Notes under the pieces: model-generated | Told to the model about the DNA's origin: nothing | The model's database searches: none | Seen by the model: the letters and a program-made list of their open reading frames with translations, nothing else | Position numbers and translations under genes: made by a program | In this document: positions 7,021 through 12,353 of the stretch, piece after piece | Layout: each line of letters begins with the position of its first letter | Numbering within the stretch: the stretch's first letter is position 1 | Source of the DNA: Planctomycetota bacterium | GTDB taxonomy: Bacteria > Planctomycetota > JAJSAM01 | Assembly: GCA_029932425.1 (NCBI GenBank) | Contig: JAOZQC010000044.1 | Location: 1-12,353 of the forward strand | DNA length: 12,353 bases | Reading direction: 5' to 3'

Positions 7021-9195
7021 TCAGCTCGTCTTCTCGGAGCGGCCGCGGGACCGGCCCTTGTCGTCCGCGCCGTAGTAGGACGAGTAGTAGTAGTAGTAGT
7101 GGTAGTACCCGGGGTAGTACCGCCGGCGCCCGATCCGCAGGTTGTTCAGGACGATCCCCGAGACCTCCACGTCGATCTGGGCGAGCTGCTCCAGCCCGCG
7201 CTCGATGAGCTTCTTCCTCGTCTTGCCCGCGTGGACCACGAGGATCACGGAGTCCACGATCCGCCCGAGGACCGCGGCATCGGTCACCGCCCCGATGGGC
7301 GGCGTGTCCAGGAGGATCCGGTCGTACTTCTCCCGGAGCTCCTCCAGGAGCTCGCGCATCCGCTCGCGGCCGAGCAGCTCCGAGGGATTGGGAGGGATCG
7401 GTCCGCTGGGGAGGATGTCCAGGTTCTCGATGCTCGTGGACTGGATCACGTCCTCGGGCGCCGCGTCCCCGATGATGACGTTGGTGAGCCCCCGGCTGTT
7501 GTCCGCCTCGAAGGACTTGTGGACCCGCGGCTTCCGGAGGTCGGCGTCGATGAGGAGCGTGCGGGTTCCGCTGTAGGCCATCACCGTGGCCACGTTGATC
7601 GTGATCGTGGTCTTCCCCTCCTTCGGCCCGGAGGAGGTGACGAGGTACAGCCGGTTCTCCCGCTTCTCCGAGGAGTACGAGAGCGCGGTGCGGATGCCGC
7701 GGAACGCCTCGGAGATCGTCGATTTCGGCTGGGTGTAGGCGTAGAGGTCCTTGCGGGTGACCTCCCCCCGCCGGGCGGAGATGTTGGGGATGACGCCGAA
7801 GAGAGGGACGTCCGTGACCTTCTGGAGTTCCTCCTTCGTCTTCACCGTGTCGTCCATGTACTCCAGGAAGAACGCCAGCCCCGTCCCCCCCAGGAGTCCG
7901 AACACGATGGCCAGGATCATGTTGAGCTGCTTGTCCGGCTTGAAGGGCGCGATGGGAGGCTGGGCCGCCTGCTCGATGGTGACCGGCTTGAAGCCCTCCT
8001 TGCGGCTGCTCTGGAGGGTCTCCCAGAGGGTGCTGTAGCGGGCCACCTCCGCCTCGTAGCGCGCGATGGCCGACTGGCTCTCGTCGTACATCCGCTTGAT
8101 CCGGGCCATCTCCCGGAACCGGTCGCGGGCGTCCTCCAGGTCCTTGGTGTGGTGCTCGCGGGTCTGGACCAGCGCCTCGAACTCGAAGACGTACCGGAGG
8201 AGGAAGTGGCGCTTCGCCAGCTTCTGGAGCGCCGCGTTGTCGTCGATCATCATCCTCGTGGAACGTACGTCCGGATCCGTGGGACCCCGGCCCTCGTCGA
8301 TCAGGTCCTTCAGCTTGCGCCGGAGCGAGCTCAGGACCCTCTCGTACTCCTGGATCGCGGGGTCGCTCAGCAGGACGGGGTGGTCGTACAGCGTGGCCAG
8401 GCCGTCCTCGTTCTCGCCGCCGTTGCCGTTCCCCTGGTGCCGGGCGGCCACGATCTTGTCGTAGAGGGGCCGCTTGTCCGCGATCTCCTTGGAGATCTCG
8501 TCGATCCTCTGTCTCAGGGCGATGAGCTGCGACCGCGCGTACTCGTACTCCGCCAGGAAGGTCTCCAGGTCGGTGTTCTCCTCCTCCAGCTTCTGGTTGA
8601 CCTTGCCCTTGGCCATCTCCTCCTTCTGCTGGAACTCCCAGAGCTTCGATTCGACCCGGCTGATCGTGTCCTCCAGGTTGCTCCGGACCTTCTTCTCCTG
8701 CTGTTCCTGGAAGGTCTCCACCAGGGCGTTCGCGATGCGGTGCACGAGGTTGCGGCGCGGGTCCTCCACGGTGACGTCCACCAGGGTCGTGTCCCGTTGC
8801 GGGCTCACGTCGATGTGGCCGAGGATGGACCGGACGATCTCCCCCTCCGACTTGCCCTGGAACTCCGGCCAGTCCGTCATCCCCTTGCGGCGGACCATGG
8901 CCTCCACGGTGCTGCGGGACTTGAGCAGCGCGTACTGGGTGTTCAGGTACACGCGCGAGCTCGTGGCCGACTGGATCATCTCCGCCGGGTCGAACCGGCC
9001 CAGGAGGCGCACGGGCTGGCGGATGTTGAGCCGGGCGGTGGCCCGGTACATGGGCGTGGCCTTCCAGGTGGCGAAACCCACCACTCCCACCACCACGGTG
9101 AACAAGCCCACGATCAGCCAGAGACGCTTCAGGACGACGCGCACGTAGTCCAGGATGTGCGTCTGCTCCGAGGTGTTCTTGACGGTGGCGGCCAT
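7021..9195 (-). CDS. Polysaccharide co-polymerase fused to BY-type tyrosine autokinase (Wzc-like)
   Basis: This inner-membrane protein controls chain length and export, and its cytoplasmic kinase cycles between phosphorylated and unphosphorylated states. At 724 residues it matches fused Wzc proteins. It has TM1 (about 23-43), a Wzz-type periplasmic region with long coiled coil (about 160-245 and 280-400), a proline-rich PPIAPFKPDK (413-422) and TM2 (about 424-444). The kinase follows, with the EAFRGIRTAL oligomerisation motif (496-505), Walker A GPKEGKTT (523-530), Walker A' LLIDADLRKP (547-556) and Walker B ILLDTPP (627-633). The tail carries eleven tyrosines between 693 and 708 and ends in a basic stretch. 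The ATG at 9195 is 2 nt past the OPX stop with no good ribosome site, so coupling is likely. No phosphatase gene is seen nearby. Family assignment is very secure. Confidence 0.96.
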   Translation of the reverse strand: MAATVKNTSEQTHILDYVRVVLKRLWLIVGLFTVVVGVVGFATWKATPMYRATARLNIRQPVRLLGRFDPAEMIQSATSSRVYLNTQYALLKSRSTVEAMVRRKGMTDWPEFQGKSEGEIVRSILGHIDVSPQRDTTLVDVTVEDPRRNLVHRIANALVETFQEQQEKKVRSNLEDTISRVESKLWEFQQKEEMAKGKVNQKLEEENTDLETFLAEYEYARSQLIALRQRIDEISKEIADKRPLYDKIVAARHQGNGNGGENEDGLATLYDHPVLLSDPAIQEYERVLSSLRRKLKDLIDEGRGPTDPDVRSTRMMIDDNAALQKLAKRHFLLRYVFEFEALVQTREHHTKDLEDARDRFREMARIKRMYDESQSAIARYEAEVARYSTLWETLQSSRKEGFKPVTIEQAAQPPIAPFKPDKQLNMILAIVFGLLGGTGLAFFLEYMDDTVKTKEELQKVTDVPLFGVIPNISARRGEVTRKDLYAYTQPKSTISEAFRGIRTALSYSSEKRENRLYLVTSSGPKEGKTTITINVATVMAYSGTRTLLIDADLRKPRVHKSFEADNSRGLTNVIIGDAAPEDVIQSTSIENLDILPSGPIPPNPSELLGRERMRELLEELREKYDRILLDTPPIGAVTDAAVLGRIVDSVILVVHAGKTRKKLIERGLEQLAQIDVEVSGIVLNNLRIGRRRYYPGYYHYYYYYSSYYGADDKGRSRGRSEKTS
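7072..7119 (-). repeat. GTA/TAC trinucleotide tract coding the kinase tyrosine cluster
   Basis: On the plus strand this 48-bp stretch is built mostly of GTA units. A pure (GTA)5 run lies at 7084-7098 and extends as near-perfect repeats to 7107. On the coding strand it gives YYPGYYHYYYYYSSYY, in which all eleven tyrosines use TAC. Gain or loss of one unit keeps the reading frame, so the number of phosphorylatable tyrosines could vary by slippage. Confidence 0.9.
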
Positions 9196-9197
9196 GA

Positions 9198-10088
9198 TCA
9201 GAGGGGGCTCTCCGGCACGAAGATCACATCGTCCGGCTTCAGCTCGATGTCCTGCATGTCTCCGTCCATGATGTCATCGAAATCGATGACCCGGATGCTG
9301 GTCCGGTTGCCCTCCTTCCGGAGCAGCTTGATGGCCCCTTCCCGGGCGAACTGCGTGAACCCGCCGGCCTGGGCCACCAGGGTGACCAGCGTCATCTTCT
9401 CCCGGCCGGTGATGAAGGTGTACTTCCCGGGCCGGGCCACCTTCCCGAGCACGTAGACCGCGGAAGTGCTCTCCACGCTCTCGAAGGAGGGGATGTAGAT
9501 GATGTCGTCCGGCATGACCCGGAGATCCTTCCGGAAGTCGTTGCTCAGGAAGAACTCGTCCACGTTCACCACGAACGGGAAGCGCGTTCCGTCGCGGCCC
9601 TTCCGGACGATCTTCACGTTCTTCAGGTCCGCCGTGGTGGAGTCCACGTGCATCGTGGAGAGGATCTGCACCAGGGTCCGCTCCTTGTACACCGGGAGGT
9701 CCACGGCCCCCGTGACCGCCCCCCAGAGGAACGCCTGCCGGGGAGCGTAGTTCGTGATGATCACGAACACCGAGGGGTCCGTGAGCCGCCCCGACTCCTT
9801 CAGCCTCTTCTTGATCTCCTCCTCGATGGAGGTCGTCGTCCTCCCCTCGAGCTTCAGGGGACCGAGCGGCGGAAAGGAGACCACCCCGTTCGCGGGAACG
9901 GTGTAGAGGGTCTCCTTCTCCTCGCGGCCGCCCTGGACCACGATCTGCACCTGGTCCCCCACCACCAGGTCGTACTCCTCCTGGAGGGCGGGATCCGCCG
10001 GCGTCTGGGCCATGCCGGCATGGTTCCCGAGAAGGGCGGCGGCTGCCGCCGCCGAGAGCAAGAGCACGATCAGGCACCACCGCTTCAT
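9198..10088 (-). CDS. Polysaccharide export (OPX) protein, Wza family, without C-terminal OM helix
   Basis: This 296-residue secreted protein forms the periplasmic part of a polysaccharide export channel. It has a signal peptide (1 to about 27, probable cleavage after GMA) with no lipobox cysteine. The Poly_export/PES domain spans about 38-112, with YDLVVGDQVQIVV (39-51), PANGVVSFPPLGPLKL (65-80) and DPSVFVIITNYAPRQAFLWG (104-123). Two SLBB-type domains follow, at about 116-200 (ending DDIIYIP) and about 209-293 (VYVLGKVARPGKYTF, then DDVIFVP). The protein stops right after the second SLBB (VPESPL), whereas E. coli Wza (about 379 residues, a lipoprotein) continues into an amphipathic helix that crosses the outer membrane. 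It therefore probably needs a separate outer-membrane partner, and the gene directly upstream encodes a beta-barrel. The start was set at ATG 10088, with GGAGGT six bases before it. The product is likely to stack on the Wzc-like protein encoded 2 nt downstream. Confidence 0.93.
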   Translation of the reverse strand: MKRWCLIVLLLSAAAAAALLGNHAGMAQTPADPALQEEYDLVVGDQVQIVVQGGREEKETLYTVPANGVVSFPPLGPLKLEGRTTTSIEEEIKKRLKESGRLTDPSVFVIITNYAPRQAFLWGAVTGAVDLPVYKERTLVQILSTMHVDSTTADLKNVKIVRKGRDGTRFPFVVNVDEFFLSNDFRKDLRVMPDDIIYIPSFESVESTSAVYVLGKVARPGKYTFITGREKMTLVTLVAQAGGFTQFAREGAIKLLRKEGNRTSIRVIDFDDIMDGDMQDIELKPDDVIFVPESPL

Positions 10089-10094
10089 CCTGAA

Positions 10095-10100
10095 ACCTCC
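10095..10100 (-). promoter_or_regulatory. Ribosome binding site that fixes the OPX start
   Basis: The coding strand reads GGAGGT, six bases before ATG 10088. The alternative in-frame ATG at 10103 overlaps this site (its ATG is followed directly by GGAGGT), so the downstream ATG, which also gives the better signal peptide, is preferred. Confidence 0.8.
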
Positions 10101-10125
10101 CATCCGGGGTCCTGCTCCAAGAGAA

Positions 10126-10147
10126 ATACCCAGCTCGCGCTGGGCAT
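10126..10147 (-). promoter_or_regulatory. Stem-loop between beta-barrel and OPX genes
   Basis: The minus-strand transcript reads AUGCCCAGC, then the loop GCGA, then GCUGGGUAU. This gives a 9-bp stem with one G-U pair, closed by a GNRA tetraloop and followed by UUCUCUU. It sits in the 92-nt gap between the barrel stop and the OPX start. It resembles a weak intrinsic terminator or attenuator, or a 3'-end stabiliser that would let barrel and OPX levels differ. The U-tract is poor, so a strong terminator is unlikely. The structure is seen directly; the function is inferred. Confidence 0.5.
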
Positions 10148-10180
10148 CTCTCCGTCCGATGATCCTCTGGATCCCGGGCC

Positions 10181-11641
10181 CTACCGGAAGTAGACCGTCA
10201 CTCCGAAGGTCCCGGTGAACGTGTCGCTGTCGTAGCCCTCGCGCGAGGTGTTCCGGCGGCCGTAGTCCAGGGCCAGGTCCAGATCGATCTGGTCCATGAG
10301 CACGTAGCGCGCACCCGCGCCGACTCCCCAGCGGGACATGCTCGCGCCCTGGCTCGGATCCGAGTGCTCCAGGTAGGCGCCCACCCGGGTCACCACCCGG
10401 TCCAGCAGGTTGTGGGTGACGCCCAGGTCCACCCGCTCGTTCATCTGGTAGTTCGACCGCGTGGAGAACTGGAGGTTGCGGTTCAGGCGGAGCTCGGCCG
10501 AGGTCCGGGGTCCCACCAGGTAGCGAAGGCCCACGCCCCCCACGATGCCGCCCCGGCGGCGGTCGTCGTCGGTGCCGATGCGCGCGCTCCCGATCCGCAG
10601 GGTCCGGGGGCTGTCGAAGAGGTCCCGGCGGTACCCCACCTCGAGGAAGCCGAGGAGCCGCTCGGACTCCGTGAGGGGGATCTTCCCCTCGATGCCGGCG
10701 TTCAGGGCGTGTCCTCCGGAGAGGTCGTTGATCCGGGAGGAGTCCGCGTCGCGCCAGATGTAGTCGTAACGGACGTAGACGCGGCTCGTGTTCTTCACGA
10801 AGGGGTAGGAGACCTTCAGGTGGGCGTCGTACTCGACGTACTCCCCGGTCTTGAACTCGCGCCCGTCGAAGTCCGCGGTGTGGGCGTCGAACCCCGCCTC
10901 CACGTTGAACTTGTTGCCGAGGACGTTGTCCATCCCCATGTCGAAGTACGGGGAGAACTGGTCGCGCCGGAGCTTCCCGGCGAACTCGATCCCGATCGGG
11001 TCCACGAGCCGCTCCCACTTCACGCCGCCCTTCATCCACAGCCCCATGGCGAACCGGTAGCCGAGGCCGGCCCCCAGCACCCACTCGGAGTAGGACAGGT
11101 CGCGGTTCAGGTAGTCGAGGTGCCGGTAGTCCGCCCCGAAGCTCACGTTGCCCTTCCCCCCCAGGAAGGGGTACTGCCCCGTGAAGCCGCCGCCCTCGGT
11201 GAAGTACCACGAGGACCGGTCGTTCTCCTGATCGAAGACGTTGTTCGTCCAGGAGAGCTGGCCCAGGAGATAGGGGAACACGTAGAGGGGACCGAGCTTC
11301 AGGGCCCCCCGGGGCCACACCGGGACGGAACCCACGCTGCGGGTCCCGATCTCCGTGGTGTAGATGAAGTCCTCGGCCAGGCGGAGGAAGGCCTCCTGCG
11401 ACTGCTCCTCGAGGTAGGCCTCGCCGAACGCCCCTCCCTCCTCGTAGGGGGCGGCCTGCTGGATGGCCTCCTTCATCTCCGCCGAGCCGCCCGCCGCCGT
11501 CTCCGCGGGCTGCGCGGCCGCCGCCGGCGCGGCGGAGGCCTTCGGCTTCTCGGGCTTCTCGGGCTTCTCCGCGAAGGCGGGGGAAGCGGCGAGGAGAACC
11601 CCCGCCAGGATCAGCAGCGACGACGTCAAACGCTTGGTCAT
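10181..11641 (-). CDS. Outer-membrane beta-barrel protein, probable partner of the OPX exporter
   Basis: This 486-residue protein has a clear signal peptide (1-24, cleavage after AFA), a Lys/Pro/Ala-rich linker with EKPEKPEKP (25-33), a short mostly helical stretch (about 54-92), and a barrel from about residue 110 to the end. The barrel part alternates aromatic/hydrophobic and polar residues in many strands separated by charged turns, for example LYVFPYLLGQLSWTNNVF (119-136), NVSFGADYRHLDYL (165-178) and SRVYVRYDYIWRD (286-298). It closes with FTGTFGVTVYFR, an aromatic-rich final strand as in porins. The style matches the putative beta-barrel porin 2 (BBP2_2) group often found in exopolysaccharide loci. 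The position directly before a Wza-type protein lacking an outer-membrane helix suggests that it forms the outer-membrane pore. ATG 11641 follows AGGAGG by ten bases. The exact family and strand number (16-18 expected) are not certain. Confidence 0.85.
   Translation of the reverse strand: MTKRLTSSLLILAGVLLAASPAFAEKPEKPEKPKASAAPAAAAQPAETAAGGSAEMKEAIQQAAPYEEGGAFGEAYLEEQSQEAFLRLAEDFIYTTEIGTRSVGSVPVWPRGALKLGPLYVFPYLLGQLSWTNNVFDQENDRSSWYFTEGGGFTGQYPFLGGKGNVSFGADYRHLDYLNRDLSYSEWVLGAGLGYRFAMGLWMKGGVKWERLVDPIGIEFAGKLRRDQFSPYFDMGMDNVLGNKFNVEAGFDAHTADFDGREFKTGEYVEYDAHLKVSYPFVKNTSRVYVRYDYIWRDADSSRINDLSGGHALNAGIEGKIPLTESERLLGFLEVGYRRDLFDSPRTLRIGSARIGTDDDRRRGGIVGGVGLRYLVGPRTSAELRLNRNLQFSTRSNYQMNERVDLGVTHNLLDRVVTRVGAYLEHSDPSQGASMSRWGVGAGARYVLMDQIDLDLALDYGRRNTSREGYDSDTFTGTFGVTVYFR
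11544..11570 (-). repeat. Three tandem 9-bp repeats encoding (EKP)3
   Basis: The plus strand carries GGCTTCTCG, GGCTTCTCG, GGCTTCTCC in tandem. On the coding strand they give the Glu-Lys-Pro triplets just after the signal peptide cleavage site of the barrel protein, a periplasmic linker that could vary in length without a frameshift. Confidence 0.85.
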
Positions 11642-11651
11642 GGGTCCACGT

Positions 11652-11657
11652 CCTCCT
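11652..11657 (-). promoter_or_regulatory. Ribosome binding site of the beta-barrel gene
   Basis: The coding strand reads AGGAGG, ten bases before ATG 11641, in the 81-nt gap after the upstream gene. It supports that start, which also begins a typical signal peptide. I see no convincing promoter or terminator in the rest of the gap (11642-11722). Confidence 0.75.
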
Positions 11658-11722
11658 ACCTGAAACGGATCGCAGGCGTCTCCGGGAGAGCCGTCCCGCG
11701 CCTTACGTCGATCTAAGCGCCC

Positions 11723-12353
11723 TCACTTGATCTTCGTGCCCGTGAAGCTCGAGTCCGACGGATCGGCGACGGCCTCGTCGTAGATCCCCCTCACGTCCAG
11801 GGCCGCGTACACGTGGACGATGCCGTCGTGGCGGATCACGCGCCCCATGGCGTCCAGCTCGATGCTCTCGCCGGGAGCGAGATAGAAGGAGGTCTCGTCG
11901 TCCAGCACCACTTCCCCGAACATCCCCTCCGGCACGATCGAGGTGATGAGCATTCCCCCCGTGGCGGTCTTCTCCACGCGGAACCCGCCCTTGGGAGTCA
12001 GGATGAGCTTGTGCGAGCCGACCGTGAGGAGCATCGACCGGCCCTTCATGACCCGGGCCTTGCGGCCCGGCTTCTCCACCACCATCACCGCCGGCGCCCG
12101 GCGCTCGATCACCACGGGGCGGCCCTTGCCGAGCCTCCGCACGTGCGTGCCGTCCACTACCTTGGCGCCGTCACCCTCGAGCAGGCGGAAGACGACCCGG
12201 GTGCCGGACTTCGTGGTCTCCGCCCGCGCGTAGACGGCGCTGCGGCGGGCGACCACCGCGGTGTCCCCCGGCGTCCACACCCCGGTGGTGATCTCCTTCA
12301 CCACCAGCCGGTTGATGCTGCCGGAAAGGAGTTCCACCGTGCGCGATACGTCG
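11723..12353 (-). CDS. Hypothetical beta-rich protein with FecR-like C-terminal half, 5' end outside window
   Basis: The reading frame is open to the right edge and covers 209 codons. The first in-window residues are DVSRTVELLSGSINR, so the GTG at 12337 is probably internal rather than the true start. The visible part is rich in beta-forming residues. Its second half has the pattern of FecR-type domains: LILTPKGGFRVEKTATGG, then IVPEGMFGEVVLDDETSFY, then LAPGESIEL, that is, a value strand, an 'EG.v.v' turn and a closing 'l.pGe'. The opening VELLSGSIN also fits the start of a FecR-like unit. FecR-like domains are common in the periplasm of cells with exopolysaccharide or exosortase loci, where their role is poorly defined. 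No signal peptide, anchor or catalytic motif is visible. It lies 81 nt upstream of the barrel gene, same strand. The family is uncertain, but the gene itself is well supported by the long open frame and the strand context. Confidence 0.6.
   Translation of the reverse strand, partial: DVSRTVELLSGSINRLVVKEITTGVWTPGDTAVVARRSAVYARAETTKSGTRVVFRLLEGDGAKVVDGTHVRRLGKGRPVVIERRAPAVMVVEKPGRKARVMKGRSMLLTVGSHKLILTPKGGFRVEKTATGGMLITSIVPEGMFGEVVLDDETSFYLAPGESIELDAMGRVIRHDGIVHVYAALDVRGIYDEAVADPSDSSFTGTKIK

Noticed and set aside
7072..7119. GTA repeats as a CRISPR or mobile-element end
   Set aside because: The repeat is a codon-level trinucleotide run inside a gene with no spacers, and it fully explains the tyrosine tail of the kinase.
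6991..9456. An 821-codon open frame on the plus strand opposite the kinase gene
   Set aside because: It is antisense to a clear BY-kinase and OPX gene. Its product is low-complexity (Val/Leu/Arg/His/Asp-rich) with no domain-like pattern. Long antisense frames are expected in GC-rich coding DNA.
9198..11318. A longer version of the OPX protein starting at 11318
   Set aside because: The extension is a frame-shadow of the beta-barrel gene. A signal peptide and a good ribosome site mark ATG 10088.
11680..11722. Short inverted repeats in the gap upstream of the barrel gene as a terminator
   Set aside because: TCTCCGGGAGA has a one-base loop, and the GCGCTTA/TAAGGCGC pairing has a bulge. Neither is followed by a U-tract, so no terminator is called.

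Overview
The window is a stretch of an exopolysaccharide or capsule biosynthesis and export locus from a GC-rich, Gram-negative bacterium. An outer-membrane beta-barrel, a Wza/OPX-type periplasmic export protein and an inner-membrane co-polymerase/tyrosine kinase together imply a two-membrane envelope. The sequence does not fix the phylum. GC-rich Myxococcota, Acidobacteriota, Gemmatimonadota or related uncultivated lineages would all be compatible, but that is a guess. All ten genes read on the minus strand, so transcription runs from high to low coordinates. Nothing supports a gene on the plus strand.

In transcription order: (1) the 3' part of an envelope protein of uncertain family with a FecR-like tail (11723-12353, cut by the window edge); (2) an outer-membrane beta-barrel protein (10181-11641); (3) a Wza-family OPX protein with a signal peptide but no C-terminal outer-membrane helix (9198-10088); (4) a fused Wzz-type co-polymerase and BY-type tyrosine kinase with a tyrosine-rich tail (7021-9195); (5) a membrane-anchored TPR-like protein of unknown function (5667-7007); (6) a multi-spanning O-antigen ligase/polymerase family protein (4258-5670); (7) a UDP-glucuronate decarboxylase (3323-4261); (8) a WbpA-type nucleotide-sugar dehydrogenase (2041-3330); (9) a UDP-glucuronate 4-epimerase-like SDR (1088-2041); (10) a UDP-GlcNAc 2-epimerase starting at TTG and nearly complete at the left edge (1-1091).

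The right half (2-4) is the export and control machinery. Genes 5-6 probably handle polymerisation or ligation. Genes 7-10 make nucleotide-sugar precursors, plausibly UDP-uronic acid, UDP-xylose, UDP-galacturonate and UDP-ManNAc. From gene 3 to gene 10 every junction is an overlap or a gap of at most 13 nt, so genes 3-10 look like one translationally coupled operon. Genes 2 and 1 are separated by 92-nt and 81-nt gaps, and the first of these holds a neat stem-loop. No glycosyltransferase, Wzx flippase, initiating phosphoglycosyltransferase or phosphatase is present. They would be expected beyond the left edge or elsewhere.

The most interesting points are the pairing of a helix-less OPX protein with an adjacent beta-barrel (a composite export pore), the in-frame GTA-repeat tract encoding the kinase's tyrosine cluster, the uncertain substrate of the WbpA-type dehydrogenase beside UDP-GlcA-using enzymes, and the unrecognised TPR-like protein coupled to the polymerase/ligase. 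There is no gene-free stretch longer than 92 bases, and no tRNA, rRNA, CRISPR array or mobile element was seen.
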